From the NCBI GenBank assembly GCA_026646655.1, contig JAPKHT010000005.1, positions 30,959 to 94,958 of the forward strand: DNA of 64,000 nucleotides. The letters run 5' to 3'. Below the pieces are notes generated by a model. That model was not told where the DNA came from, made no database searches, and saw only the letters and a list, made by a program, of their open reading frames with translations. The position numbers and the translations under genes were made by a program. Positions 25,638-35,008 of the stretch are shown in pieces. This DNA comes from JADLBR01 sp020847615. GTDB taxonomy: Bacteria; Verrucomicrobiota; Verrucomicrobiia; JADLBR01. Each line of letters opens with the position of its first letter. The first letter of the stretch is position 1.

Positions 25638-26243
25638 GTGGTGCGCGTGGTCGCGGGTCTTGGAAATCCTGGCGTGGAATACGAGCAGACGCGCCACAAC
25701 ATCGGCTATGCGGTGCTGGACTGCGTGGCCGCCCGGCGCGGCGCGCTCTGGCGCGAGCAGCGGTGGTGCAAGGCCGCGGTCGCGGAGACCAATTTCGGCT
25801 CCGCGGAAGGGCCGCGCATCCCGGTCTGGCTGCTGAAGCCGCGCACCTACATGAACCGCTCGGGCGACGCGCTGGCGGCATTCTGCAAGGACAAGGGGGT
25901 CAATCCGGAAGAGGTGCTCGTCGTGCTCGATGACGTGGCGCTGGAGGTGGGCCAGCTGCGGCTCCGGGCGAGCGGCAGCTCGGGGGGCCACAATGGGCTG
26001 GAGTCGATCGAGGAGCGACTCGGGACGAGGGAGTACCCGCGCCTGCGCTGCGGCGTGGGGGCGCCGCGCGGCGGCGATCTGGCGGGGTTCGTGCTCGACG
26101 CGTTCGCGCCGGGCGAGGCCCTTGCGGTCGACGGCATGATCGACCGGGCGTCCCGGGCGGTGGACGCGGCCTGCACCTTGGGATTGACTGCGGCGATGAA
26201 CGAATTTAATCGGAGGAATGACTCGGAGGGCGGTCGCGGTTAG
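25638..26243 (+). CDS. pth: Peptidyl-tRNA hydrolase
   Basis: Releases tRNA from peptidyl-tRNA that drops off the ribosome. 201 aa, close to the usual length, with a GTG start at the family's N-terminus (VRVVAGLGNPGVEYEQTRHNIGY). The catalytic histidine is in TRHNIGY; other signatures are KPRTYMNRSGDA, VVLDDVALEVGQLRLRASGSSGGHNGLESI. A perfect inverted repeat surrounds the stop codon. Next on the strand are rpsF and ssb. Confidence 0.95.
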   Translation: MVRVVAGLGNPGVEYEQTRHNIGYAVLDCVAARRGALWREQRWCKAAVAETNFGSAEGPRIPVWLLKPRTYMNRSGDALAAFCKDKGVNPEEVLVVLDDVALEVGQLRLRASGSSGGHNGLESIEERLGTREYPRLRCGVGAPRGGDLAGFVLDAFAPGEALAVDGMIDRASRAVDAACTLGLTAAMNEFNRRNDSEGGRG

Positions 26244-26256
26244 TCGGGCCGCCCTC
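26226..26256 (+). terminator. Hairpin around the pth stop codon
   Basis: GAGGGCGG (26226-26233) and CCGCCCTC (26249-26256) are perfect inverted arms with the TAG in the loop. No U-run follows, so it may be an attenuator or mRNA-processing hairpin rather than a full terminator. Confidence 0.35.
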
Positions 26257-26299
26257 GTTCTGCAAAGCAATGGCACCCACGGCACCTGAGATAGAGAAC

Positions 26300-26638
26300 A
26301 TGGCGATCAAAGAATACGAGGCACTGTACATACTGGACACCCGGGGCAAGGACGAGGGCGTCGGGGAAATCATCGAGCGGATCGAGGCGGAGATTCGGGA
26401 GGCCGGGGGATTCGTCCGGGGCGTCCAGAAGATGGACCGCCACAGGTTCGAGCGGGTGGCGGGGAATCTGGACAGCGGATTTTTCGTCAACATCCAGTTC
26501 TCCGCCCCGGCGGACGCGATCGACAAGATCCGCCCGAAGCTGGCCTTCGACGCGGAGGTCTTCCGGCAATTTTACGTCAACGCGAAGGCGGGGGCCAAGC
26601 CGGGCGGCGAGGCCAAGGGCGCCGCGGCATCCGAGTAG
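26300..26638 (+). CDS. rpsF: 30S ribosomal protein bS6
   Basis: 112 aa. Small-subunit protein; the family normally begins with a short run before YE..YIL, which fits the ATG at 26300 (MAIKEYEALYILDTRG). An in-frame ATG at 26270 would add ten residues. Other bS6 features are GVQKMDRHRFERV and GFFVNIQF. The last 17 residues are a Lys/Ala/Gly tail. It is followed by ssb after 13 bp. The usual third gene of this cluster, rpsR (bS18), is absent. Confidence 0.92.
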   Translation: MAIKEYEALYILDTRGKDEGVGEIIERIEAEIREAGGFVRGVQKMDRHRFERVAGNLDSGFFVNIQFSAPADAIDKIRPKLAFDAEVFRQFYVNAKAGAKPGGEAKGAAASE

Positions 26639-26651
26639 CGGGGATGGCAAG

Positions 26652-27113
26652 ATGGCGTCGCTGAACAAAGTTTTCCTGATGGGCAACCTGACCCGCGATC
26701 CGGATGTCAGGTACACGCCCAAGGGGACCGCGGTCGCCGACATCAGCATGGCGATCAACATGGTCTACCGCACGCAGGATGGCAGCGATCGCGAGGAGGT
26801 CGTCTACGTCGACGTCGTGACGTGGGGCCGGCAGGCGGAGACCTGCGGCCAGTATCTGTCGAAGGGGTCGCCCGTATTCGTGGAGGGGCGGCTGCAGCTG
26901 GACCAGTGGGAGGACAAGGACGGACAGAAGCGGAGCCGCCTGCGGGTGCGGGCGGAGCGGGTCCAGTTTTTGGGTCGCGGCAAGGCGAGCGAGGGCAAGG
27001 CGCCGGCGCCGGCACCCTCATCCGAGGGGCAGGCGGCGCAGCGGCCGCCAGCGCCCGGGCCCGCGCCCGCCGAGGAGCATGGCCATCCCGAGGAAGACGA
27101 CATCCCGTTCTAA
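26652..27113 (+). CDS. ssb: Single-stranded DNA-binding protein
   Basis: 153 aa. The OB-fold domain covers residues 1-108 (LNKVFLMGNLTRDPDVRYTPKG, VVYVDVVTWGRQAETCGQYLSKGSPVFVEGRL), then a Pro/Ala-rich linker and the acidic tip EEDDIPF that recruits partner proteins. It coats single-stranded DNA in replication and repair. It lies between rpsF and rplI, as in many genomes. Confidence 0.96.
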   Translation: MASLNKVFLMGNLTRDPDVRYTPKGTAVADISMAINMVYRTQDGSDREEVVYVDVVTWGRQAETCGQYLSKGSPVFVEGRLQLDQWEDKDGQKRSRLRVRAERVQFLGRGKASEGKAPAPAPSSEGQAAQRPPAPGPAPAEEHGHPEEDDIPF

Positions 27114-27149
27114 GGGTTGGGCGAGAATCAATCATAGGAGCACCAGACG

Positions 27150-27761
27150 ATGCACACCGAGATCATCCTCAAAGCGAAAGTGGAGGGCCTGGGGGCCGAG
27201 GCCGACCTCGTGAAGGTCCGGCCGGGCTACGCCCGGAACTACCTGATCCCGCGGGGCCTCGCCATGCCGGCGACCTCGGCGGTCAAACACCAGGTGGAGA
27301 AGCTCAAGCAGGCGCGCGCCGAGCGCGAGGCCCGCGAGCTCAACGAGGCCAACGCGCTGGCCACCCGGATCAACCGCATGACGCTCACGTTCCAGATGAC
27401 CGCGGGCGGCGAGGGCGAGAAGGTCTTCGGCTCGGTCACGGCGCACGACGTCGTGGAGCGGCTGGCCAAGGAGAATGTCCACATCGACCGCAAGAAGCTC
27501 AAGTTGCCGCACCCGATCAAGGCGACCGGCGAGCACGAGATCGAGGTGAACCTGCACCCCGACGTGAAGGGCACGCTGCGAGTCGTGCTCGAGGTCAAGC
27601 GTGTGGCGGGCGAGGACGAGGAGCACGAGGCCAAGGGCCACAAGGGCCACAAGGCCGCCAAGCGCCCCAAGAAGGGCGAGGAACCCGAGGACAAGGGCAA
27701 GGACAAGAAGGCCAAGGATTCCGGCAAGGGCGCCAAGGGCGCCAAGGCCAAGGGCGGCTGA
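27150..27761 (+). CDS. rplI: 50S ribosomal protein bL9 with charged C-terminal extension
   Basis: 203 aa against about 150 in most bacteria. N-terminal domain (EIILKAKVEGLGAEADLVKVRPGYARNYLIPRGLA), connecting helix (about 45-75) and C-terminal domain (KVFGSVTAHDVVERL, HIDRKKLKLPHPIKATGEHEIEVNLH). Residues 153-203 are a Lys/Gly/Glu/Ala low-complexity tail (KGHKGHKAAKRPKKGEE), probably disordered and RNA-binding. The start follows AGGAGCACC. dnaB follows after 29 bp. Confidence 0.95.
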   Translation: MHTEIILKAKVEGLGAEADLVKVRPGYARNYLIPRGLAMPATSAVKHQVEKLKQARAEREARELNEANALATRINRMTLTFQMTAGGEGEKVFGSVTAHDVVERLAKENVHIDRKKLKLPHPIKATGEHEIEVNLHPDVKGTLRVVLEVKRVAGEDEEHEAKGHKGHKAAKRPKKGEEPEDKGKDKKAKDSGKGAKGAKAKGG

Positions 27762-27790
27762 TGGGCCGGGGTCCCGGCGGGGGGTGAGGG

Positions 27791-29242
27791 GTGGCTGACG
27801 CGAAGCCGAAGGGACAGCAGGGCGGCCGGGGGGCTGGCGACCGGCGCCCCGCGGCGCGGGCGGAGATGCCGCGCACCTGGCCGATCCCGCACAGCCTCGA
27901 GGCCGAGAAGGGCGTCCTGGGCTCGATGTTGCTCTCGCCCCGGGAGGCCGCCGACGAGGCGCGCGAGAAACTCGTCGAGGAGGCGTTTTTCGATCCGCGC
28001 AACCAGGACATCTTTCGCGGCATCAAGGACATCCTGGACCGGGGCATCCAGCTCGATCTGCTGACGCTGCGGCAGTGGCTCGAGGACCGCGGTCTCCTGG
28101 AGCGCGTCGGGGGCGATGGCTACATCGCCGAACTGGTCACCGAGGTGCCGACCCCGGCGCACATCTTCAGCTATATCGGCCTGGTCCGCAACAAGTACCT
28201 GCTTCGCCGCGCGGTGCACTCCTGCGCCGAGATCGTCCATCTGGTGCACGAGTCGCCCGAGGAGCCGGCGCCGGTCCTGGAGATGGCCCAGGAGGCCTTC
28301 TTCGAGATCTCCTCGGAGAACATCACCCGGGAGGCGCGGAGCGCCAGGGAGCTGGCGGTGCCGGTGATGAGGCACATCGAGGAGCGCGTCGAGCGCCGAA
28401 AGGCCGGCGATCCGATCACGGGCGTGCCGACGGGTTTCAAGGATTTCGACAACCTCACGGGCGGGCTGAACGGCGGGGAGATGATCGTGTTCGCCGCGAG
28501 GCCGGGGGTGGGCAAGACCTCCTTCGCGCTCAACATCGCCGAGCACGCCGCGGTCGAGGCCCGCCGCAAGGTCGGCATCTTCTCCCTGGAGATGACCGCG
28601 GAGCAGCTCATGCTTCGGCTCCTGGCCTCGCGCGCCCGGATCGACCTCTCGACCATCCGCAAGGGCTTCGTCAACGAGTCCCAGTTCCACCGCCTCGCCC
28701 AGGTCACCGACGACCTGATGCAGTCCGACATCATCATCGACGACGGGGTGGGCATCACCATGCAACAGCTCAGGACCAAGTCCCGCCGGCTGCAGCGGCG
28801 ACACGGGTTGGACCTGATCATCATCGACTATCTCCAGTTGCTCCAGCCGGGCGCATCCCGGCCCCACGACAGCCGCCAGACCGAGGTGGCGGAGATCTCT
28901 GGCGCCATCAAAGGGTTGGCCAAGGAACTGTCGGTGCCGGTGATCGTCCTGTGCCAGCTCAACCGCAAGCCGGAGGAGCGGGGCGGCCAACCCCGGCTCT
29001 CGGACCTCCGCGAGTCGGGGGCGATCGAGCAGGACGCCGATCTGGTCGGCATGCTCTACCGTCCGGACATGTACCGGGAGGGGGAGGCCGCCGAGGATCC
29101 CTCCCCCGTCGGCGAGGCCGTCCTCGATATCCAGAAACACCGCAACGGACCCACGCAAAAAATTGATTTGACCTTTCTTAAGCAGCTAACCAGATTCGAG
29201 ACTCGAGCCCGGGCCAGAGATGCTGAGCCCGGGGCCGAGTGA
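27791..29242 (+). CDS. dnaB: Replicative DNA helicase DnaB
   Basis: 483 aa, GTG start. The N-terminal collar domain lies at about 25-135 (PHSLEAEKGVLGSMLL, FDPRNQDIFRGIKDI). The RecA-like motor follows: GVPTGFKDFDNLTGGL, Walker A ARPGVGKTSFALN, FSLEMTAEQLMLRLLA, Walker B LIIIDYLQLL, and the SDLRESGAIEQDADLV segment. It unwinds DNA at the fork. The last codons overlap an upstream GTG of bamA. No intein insertion is present. Confidence 0.97.
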   Translation: MADAKPKGQQGGRGAGDRRPAARAEMPRTWPIPHSLEAEKGVLGSMLLSPREAADEAREKLVEEAFFDPRNQDIFRGIKDILDRGIQLDLLTLRQWLEDRGLLERVGGDGYIAELVTEVPTPAHIFSYIGLVRNKYLLRRAVHSCAEIVHLVHESPEEPAPVLEMAQEAFFEISSENITREARSARELAVPVMRHIEERVERRKAGDPITGVPTGFKDFDNLTGGLNGGEMIVFAARPGVGKTSFALNIAEHAAVEARRKVGIFSLEMTAEQLMLRLLASRARIDLSTIRKGFVNESQFHRLAQVTDDLMQSDIIIDDGVGITMQQLRTKSRRLQRRHGLDLIIIDYLQLLQPGASRPHDSRQTEVAEISGAIKGLAKELSVPVIVLCQLNRKPEERGGQPRLSDLRESGAIEQDADLVGMLYRPDMYREGEAAEDPSPVGEAVLDIQKHRNGPTQKIDLTFLKQLTRFETRARARDAEPGAE

Positions 29243-29277
29243 GGATTTTGGAAGCCAGAAAGGTAAGGGATTGTCGT

Positions 29278-31662
29278 ATGCATAGCGCATGGGAGAAGGC
29301 GGCCCGCACGGCGGCGGCCGCGGGGTGGATGTGTTGTATCGCCCTGACGGTCAACGCGCAGCAGTTGGTGCCGCCCCCCTCGCAGTCGGATGGCCGGGCC
29401 GTCGGGCCGACCGTCCGGGAGATCGAGGTCGAGTACGCCGGCCCCAAGGCCGTCAACGAGAGCGTCGTCCGGTCCAACATGAGGACGACGGTCGGGCAGC
29501 CGTTCTCGAAGGCGATGGTCGAGGAGGACGTCCGGAACCTCTATGCCACGGGCCTGTTCACCAACCTGCGCATCTATGACGAACCGGTCGCCGACGGCGT
29601 CAAGGTCGTCGTGATCGTGCAGCCCAAGCCGATGGTCAAGCAGGTCATCCTGGCGGGGTTCTCGAAAGTCGAGGAGAAGCGGCTCCGCAAGGAGATCGCG
29701 ACCAAGGCGGGGGGCAACCTCAACGAGCAGCAGATCGCGGCGGACGCGCGCAAGCTGGCCGAGTTCTACCAGAAGCGCGGGTTCAAGGACGCGAAGGTCA
29801 CCTACAACACGGAGGTGTCGGAGACCTCGGGCCGCGCCACGGTCACCTTCAACATCGACGAGGGCGACAAGCGCCACGTGCGGAGCATCCAGTTCGAGGG
29901 CAACGAGAAGTTTGACGACGGCAAGCTGCTGAAGGGCAAGGTGTACGTCGGCCAGGGCCAGACGGTGCCGGTCTTCAAGACGAAGAAGCGCGGCATGCTC
30001 TCGTGGCTCTTTGGCACGGGCGTCGTGAAGGACGAGGAGTTCCAGGAGGATCTGCGCAAGCTGCGGCGCTTCTACCAGAACGAGGGATACGTCGATTTCG
30101 AGGTCAAGAACGTGGAGTTCAGGCCGGCCGAGGGCGAGGACTCGGTGGACATCGTCATCCACGTCGCCGAGGGCAACCAGTATCGCGTGGGCACGCTCAA
30201 GATCGAGGGCTACACCCTCTTCACCGAGGAGCAGATCCGGCGCCGCCTCAAGATGAAGGAGAACGAGATCTTCTCGCCGACGACGATGGAGGAGGACGTG
30301 GAGCGGGTCCGCGAGCTCTATGGCGCCGACGGGTACATCGACTCGAACGTGGGGACGCGCCAGATGCCGGCGGTGGAATCCGGCCGGATGGACCTTCACT
30401 ACCGGATCTCCGAGGGGCCGCAGGTGTTCGTCGAGAGGATCGTCATCCAGGGCAACAACAAGACCAAGGACAAGGTCATCCGCCGGGAGATCGCGCTGGC
30501 GCCGGGCGACATCTACAGCACCGTCCGCGCGGAGGCGTCCAAGAACCGGCTCCAGAACCTCAACTACTTCTCGAAGGTCGACGTGAATCCCCAGGACACC
30601 GCGATCCCGAGCCGGAAGAACATGGTCATCAACGTGGAGGAGCAGCGCACCGGGTCGTTCACCTTTGGCGCGGGATTCTCGACGATCGACAGCATCCTCG
30701 GGTTCATAGAGCTGTCGCAGAGCAACTTCGACATCGCGAACTGGCCCGGTTTCACGGGCGCCGGCCAGAAGTTCCGGCTGCGCCTGCAGTTTGGCGCGAA
30801 ACGGCAGGACTACATCGTGTCGTTCGTGGAGCCCTGGTTCCTCAACCAGCGCTTGGCGCTGGGGGTGGACGTGTTCTACCGGACGGCGAGCTACCTGAGC
30901 ACGCTGTATGACGAGGACCGCTTCGGCATGAGCACGCGCCTCAGCAAGTCGCTGAACCAGTTCCTGAGCGCGCGCGTCGTCTACCGCTTCGAGTCGATCG
31001 GCATCGTCAACGTCGAGGACGGGGCCCCCGACATCATCAAGGAGGAGGAGGGCAAGAGGCTCCGGAGCGCGATCGAGCTGGGCCTGACCCACGACACCCG
31101 GGACAGCGTGTTCCTCTCGCGGAAGGGCCACAAGGTCGACGTGTTCGGCGAACTGGCCGGCGGCCCGTTCTTCGGCGACACGGACATCTATCGGTTCGGG
31201 TTCGAGGCGCAGAAGTTCTTCCTGTTGCCCAAGGATGTGATCTTCTCGCTCCAGATGGCCTCCGCGATCGTGGAGTCCTACGGGGACACCGACCGGGTGC
31301 CGATCTTCGACCGGCTCTTCGTGGGAGGCTCCAACACCGTCCGCGGTTTCCGCTATCGCGACGTCGGCCCGAAGGACGAAGACGGGGTGCCGATCGGCGG
31401 TGGCACGATGGCATACGGCAATGCCGAGGTGACGTTCCCGGTCATCGAGCGCATCCGCGGCGCGCTGTTCGTGGATGGCGGTTTCGCGAACGAGGGATCG
31501 TTTAACTACGACATGGACAATTTCAGCCTGGGCGCCGGTTTCGGCGTCCGCCTGAATCTGCCGATCGGGCCGCTGCGGCTCGACTACGGCTTCCCGCTCA
31601 TCTCGGATGAGTTCAACAACCGGGGCGGGCAATTCCACTTCAATGTGGGATACCAATTCTAA
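29278..31662 (+). CDS. bamA: Outer-membrane protein assembly factor BamA
   Basis: 794 aa. ATG at 29278 is chosen because AAGGTAAGGG lies 7 bases before it and it opens a signal peptide (about 1-28, CIALTVNAQ); a GTG at 29239 overlapping the dnaB stop would add 13 residues. Five POTRA domains span about 40-415, then a 16-strand barrel with the conserved NTVRGFRYRDVG loop and a final phenylalanine. It inserts barrels into the outer membrane and is essential in diderms. skp and lpxD follow, the classical order. Confidence 0.96.
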   Translation: MHSAWEKAARTAAAAGWMCCIALTVNAQQLVPPPSQSDGRAVGPTVREIEVEYAGPKAVNESVVRSNMRTTVGQPFSKAMVEEDVRNLYATGLFTNLRIYDEPVADGVKVVVIVQPKPMVKQVILAGFSKVEEKRLRKEIATKAGGNLNEQQIAADARKLAEFYQKRGFKDAKVTYNTEVSETSGRATVTFNIDEGDKRHVRSIQFEGNEKFDDGKLLKGKVYVGQGQTVPVFKTKKRGMLSWLFGTGVVKDEEFQEDLRKLRRFYQNEGYVDFEVKNVEFRPAEGEDSVDIVIHVAEGNQYRVGTLKIEGYTLFTEEQIRRRLKMKENEIFSPTTMEEDVERVRELYGADGYIDSNVGTRQMPAVESGRMDLHYRISEGPQVFVERIVIQGNNKTKDKVIRREIALAPGDIYSTVRAEASKNRLQNLNYFSKVDVNPQDTAIPSRKNMVINVEEQRTGSFTFGAGFSTIDSILGFIELSQSNFDIANWPGFTGAGQKFRLRLQFGAKRQDYIVSFVEPWFLNQRLALGVDVFYRTASYLSTLYDEDRFGMSTRLSKSLNQFLSARVVYRFESIGIVNVEDGAPDIIKEEEGKRLRSAIELGLTHDTRDSVFLSRKGHKVDVFGELAGGPFFGDTDIYRFGFEAQKFFLLPKDVIFSLQMASAIVESYGDTDRVPIFDRLFVGGSNTVRGFRYRDVGPKDEDGVPIGGGTMAYGNAEVTFPVIERIRGALFVDGGFANEGSFNYDMDNFSLGAGFGVRLNLPIGPLRLDYGFPLISDEFNNRGGQFHFNVGYQF

Positions 31663-31698
31663 CAGCAACGAGACACGCACAGGAGGGACATCACCGTC

Positions 31699-32322
31699 AT
31701 GAAAAAGACCGCACTCGCAATATGCGCCACGCTCGGCCTGGCGGCCGCCGCGCAGGCCCAGATGAAGATCGGGACCGTCGATCTGAACAAGATCTTTGAG
31801 GGTTACTACAAGACGGAGCAGGCCAAGGCGACCGTCAACACGCTGCAGAACAACTACAACAACGACCGGAAGATCAAGACCGACGATTACGCCAAGCGTC
31901 GGGACGAGGTCGTGAAGCTCCGGGACGAGGCGAACAACCCCGCGCTGAGCGCGGACATCAAGCAGCAGAAGAACCTGCTCCTCCAGGAGAAGGGGAAAGA
32001 GCTGCTGGCGCTGGAGAGGGAGATCATGGAGTTCGACCGGCAGCGGCGGGGCGACATCCAGCAGCAGATGCTGCGGATGCGCAACGAGGTCGTCAAAGAG
32101 ATCACCGACACGGTGCAGGCGATCGCGAAGCAGCAGGGGTTCTCGCTGGTGTTCGACAAGACGGGCCAGTCGATGGCGGCGGCGCCGCTGCTGGTTTTCG
32201 CGAACGACGCGCTGGATTTCAGCCAGGTCGTGGTGGACCAGTTGAACGCCGGTCGCCCCCAGGGTGCCGCTGCCCCGGCCGCGGCGCCGGCGGCGCCGGC
32301 CGCACCGGCACAGCGCAGGTGA
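31699..32322 (+). CDS. skp: OmpH/Skp-family periplasmic chaperone
   Basis: 207 aa. Signal peptide (MKKTALAICATLGLAAAAQAQ), then KIGTVDLNKIFEGYYKTEQAKA, the typical Skp opening, and two long helices (about 50-140) that form the chaperone's tentacles. The last 25 residues are an Ala/Pro tail. It shields unfolded outer-membrane proteins on the way to BamA. The ATG follows GGAGGGACATC. It sits between bamA and lpxD. Confidence 0.93.
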   Translation: MKKTALAICATLGLAAAAQAQMKIGTVDLNKIFEGYYKTEQAKATVNTLQNNYNNDRKIKTDDYAKRRDEVVKLRDEANNPALSADIKQQKNLLLQEKGKELLALEREIMEFDRQRRGDIQQQMLRMRNEVVKEITDTVQAIAKQQGFSLVFDKTGQSMAAAPLLVFANDALDFSQVVVDQLNAGRPQGAAAPAAAPAAPAAPAQRR

Positions 32323-32354
32323 CGTCGGCCGTTGGCCGATCCTAGGCGGCCCGC

Positions 32355-33386
32355 GTGAGGACCGTTGGAGAGCTTTCCGCCCACGTGGGCGGGGTGGTCG
32401 AGGGCGACCCGGCCCGCGGCATAGCGGGTGTCGCTGGGCTTTCGGATGCCGAACCTGATCAGATCTCGTTTTTGGCGAGTCCTCTTTACGCCCGGGCGGC
32501 GCGGCATTCGCGGGCGGGCGCGATCTTGGTTGGGCTGAACGTGCCGCGGCCGAACGATTCGGCGGTACTGGTCCGTGCGGAGAATCCATCGCTGGCGTTC
32601 TCGCGGGTGTGCGAGATTTTCGCGCCCGAGCCGGTGCGTTTCGAGCCGGGCGTGAGTCCCCGGGCCCACGTGTCACCGGGGGCGGAAATTGGGGAGGGCG
32701 TGAGCATACAGCCCGGGGCGGTGATCGAGCCAGGGGCGCGCGTGGGGCGGCGGACGGTGATCGGGGCCAATTGTTACGTGGGGCACGAGAGCCGGATTGG
32801 CGATGACTGCGTCATCTACCCCAACGTGTGCATCCGGGAGCGGGTGACCATCGGCAACCACGTGATCATACATTGTGGGGCGGTGATCGGGGCCGATGGC
32901 TTTGGTTTCGACATTTCCTCTGCCGAGGCGCAGAAGATCCCACAGATCGGGACCGTCCGAATCGATGACCGCGTGGAGATTGGCGCGAATGCCACGGTGG
33001 ACCGGGCGCGGTTCGGCCAGACGTGGATCCAGGAGGGGGCGAAGATCGATAATCTGGTGCAGGTGGCGCACAACGTGGTGATCGGCAAGAACTCGCTCAT
33101 TGCGGCGCAGGCGGGAATTTCTGGGAGCTCGCGGCTGGGGCAACGGGTGATCTTGGCGGGGCAGGCGGGGATCGCGGGTCACGTGGCCATCGGCGACGGG
33201 GCGATCGTGGCCGCGCAGGCCGGGGTGGGCAAGGACGTGCCGCCGCGGCTGATGGTGGCGGGATACCACGCGCAACCCATTCGACAGGAGCAGAGGATGG
33301 AGGCGTCCATGAGGCGTCTGCCGGAGATCATTCAGAGGTTGCGCCGGGTCGAACAGCGGCTGGGCCAACGGTCGGACGATGATTGA
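32355..33386 (+). CDS. lpxD: UDP-3-O-acylglucosamine N-acyltransferase LpxD
   Basis: 343 aa, GTG start (VRTVGELSAHVGG). Adds the second acyl chain in lipid A synthesis. The N-terminal domain (about 1-100, ISFLASPLYARAARHSRAGAILVG) precedes a left-handed beta helix of hexapeptide repeats (VSIQPGAVIEPGARVGRRTVIGANC); the catalytic histidine is in VAHNVVIGKN. A C-terminal helix (QRMEASMRRLPEIIQRLRRVEQRL) ends the protein. Its presence shows that the organism makes lipid A. The next gene starts inside its last codons. Confidence 0.95.
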   Translation: MRTVGELSAHVGGVVEGDPARGIAGVAGLSDAEPDQISFLASPLYARAARHSRAGAILVGLNVPRPNDSAVLVRAENPSLAFSRVCEIFAPEPVRFEPGVSPRAHVSPGAEIGEGVSIQPGAVIEPGARVGRRTVIGANCYVGHESRIGDDCVIYPNVCIRERVTIGNHVIIHCGAVIGADGFGFDISSAEAQKIPQIGTVRIDDRVEIGANATVDRARFGQTWIQEGAKIDNLVQVAHNVVIGKNSLIAAQAGISGSSRLGQRVILAGQAGIAGHVAIGDGAIVAAQAGVGKDVPPRLMVAGYHAQPIRQEQRMEASMRRLPEIIQRLRRVEQRLGQRSDDD

Positions 33387-34905
33387 GGGACGGCCGGGGT
33401 GCGGCGTCTATTGGGCCGCGGGCGCGATGGCGCTGTCGATCTGCGGGGGTGTGTTTCTGTGCGCGCCGGAGCTGGCGCCTTGGTCGATGCGGGCCCGGGG
33501 GATTTTGGTCGGTCGCGGTGACATGGCCTCGCCCCAGCGCGCTGGCGGCGAGGCCGCCGCGGGTGAGGGGAGGCCACCGGTTCACCCAGGACCGGCGAGG
33601 GTCGTCGATGCCCGGAAGTCGGCGCCGGCAGCGCCCCCGCGAGTCCAGCAGGCCCCACCGCCGCCCCCTGAGCCGCCTTTGCCGCGGCGCTACATCCCGT
33701 ATGGGCGCATCGAGACGGCCCGGATCTTCAACGGTGTCCAGCTCGAGGCGAAGGTGCAGACGGAGCAGGGGAGCGCCGCCTCCAAGGAGCGTGAGTCAGA
33801 TCCGAGTTACCGCGTGGCGCTGGACGTCAGGGTCAACGTCCCGACGCCCGTCGACACCGTGGCGGGATTGGCCCGCCTGAACCCCGGGCTCCCCACCGCG
33901 CTGCCCGGATTGTCGGGGCTGGTGTCCTCGGGGAAAGTGTCGGACTTTTTTCATGGCCTGTACGAGAGGAAGGTAGCCTATCTGCACGATCAGGTCGCCC
34001 GCCTGGACCAGCTCGTCTCGCGCCACAATTTTTACGACTGCGAGACGATCCTGGAGCTGCGGGATGCGGGAACGGGCCGCAGGGCGCTGCTGATTCAGGG
34101 GGAGATGGACGTGGTGGCCGACGGATCGGACGGGGACCGCATGAGCCAGGGCGATGGCGGGAGCGCGAATTTTCAGCCGTTCACCAGCTATCGCTGGAAG
34201 AAGAGGACCGAGAGACCGAATCCATTTCTGGCCGACCGGAAGCGGAGGCTGGCGGAGGCCGAGCGGGACTTTGCGGTGAAGGGCTTGAGCGTCGAGCGCA
34301 ACCGGGAACTGCGCGCGACGATCGATCAGATGCGCCGCGAGATCGTCGATCTGGAGCGCTACAGCTTTCTGGTTGCGGCGATGGACCCCTTTGTGGTCGT
34401 GCCTGGCTTCATCCTCAGGTATCCGGATTTGCCATTTGCCCCCGGCATCGGGGACATGGCCGTCGTCATTCGCGGCGGACGGGCGTATCCGGCGCTCGTT
34501 GGCGATGCGGGGCCGTCGTACAAAGCGGGCGAGGCCTCGCTGAAGATAGCACGCGCCATTGACCCGAAGAGCGACCCATATCGGCGCCCGGTGAGCGACC
34601 TGAGCGTCACCTATATTGTATTCCCGAAGACGGCGACGGAGCCGGCCGGGCCACCGGACGTGGCGAAGATGCGCGCGAGGTGCGCGGATCTGCTGCGGGA
34701 GATTGGGGGGTTCGCGGGGGAGGTGCACGACTGGGCTCCGCCACCGCCCCCGGTCATGACAAATGCCACGGCATCCGCGGTCGCGGTCGTGGCGGGTGGC
34801 ACGAACGCGGCGCCGGCCGCAGGGCCCACCTCGGACGAGCGCGCCGGGCCTCAGCCCGCCGGAACGAATGGCCGTGGCGGACCCGTGGTTTCGCCCCAAG
34901 AATGA
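33379..34905 (+). CDS. Exported GH75 chitosanase-like protein
   Basis: 508 aa. N-terminal hydrophobic segment (VYWAAGAMALSICGGVFLCA), a Pro-rich linker (about 60-105) and, from about 110, a domain that matches my memory of glycoside hydrolase family 75: MDVVADGSDGDR with the catalytic-type aspartates, FQPFTSYRW, PNPFLADRKRRL, FVVVPGFIL, GDMAVVIRGGRAYPALVGDAGPSYKAGEASLKIA. GH75 enzymes cleave chitosan. The C-terminal 60 residues are low complexity. The start overlaps lpxD by 8 bases. Activity on chitosan, as opposed to peptidoglycan or other amino-glycans, is unproven. Confidence 0.72.
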   Translation: MIEGRPGCGVYWAAGAMALSICGGVFLCAPELAPWSMRARGILVGRGDMASPQRAGGEAAAGEGRPPVHPGPARVVDARKSAPAAPPRVQQAPPPPPEPPLPRRYIPYGRIETARIFNGVQLEAKVQTEQGSAASKERESDPSYRVALDVRVNVPTPVDTVAGLARLNPGLPTALPGLSGLVSSGKVSDFFHGLYERKVAYLHDQVARLDQLVSRHNFYDCETILELRDAGTGRRALLIQGEMDVVADGSDGDRMSQGDGGSANFQPFTSYRWKKRTERPNPFLADRKRRLAEAERDFAVKGLSVERNRELRATIDQMRREIVDLERYSFLVAAMDPFVVVPGFILRYPDLPFAPGIGDMAVVIRGGRAYPALVGDAGPSYKAGEASLKIARAIDPKSDPYRRPVSDLSVTYIVFPKTATEPAGPPDVAKMRARCADLLREIGGFAGEVHDWAPPPPPVMTNATASAVAVVAGGTNAAPAAGPTSDERAGPQPAGTNGRGGPVVSPQE

Positions 34906-35008
34906 CACGGCCCGACGGATGGGAGTGTCCTCTCCAGCAAGATGGGCGGCAACGCGCTTCCACCTCGCAAGCTCTTGCCACGGCGCGGACTTCCCAGTGC
35001 CCGTGCTT

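Noticed and set aside
29056..32676. Minus-strand open frame of 1206 codons
   Set aside because: It is antisense to dnaB, bamA, skp and lpxD, has low-complexity Arg/His/Leu/Val composition and no domain. Long antisense frames are expected in GC-rich genes.
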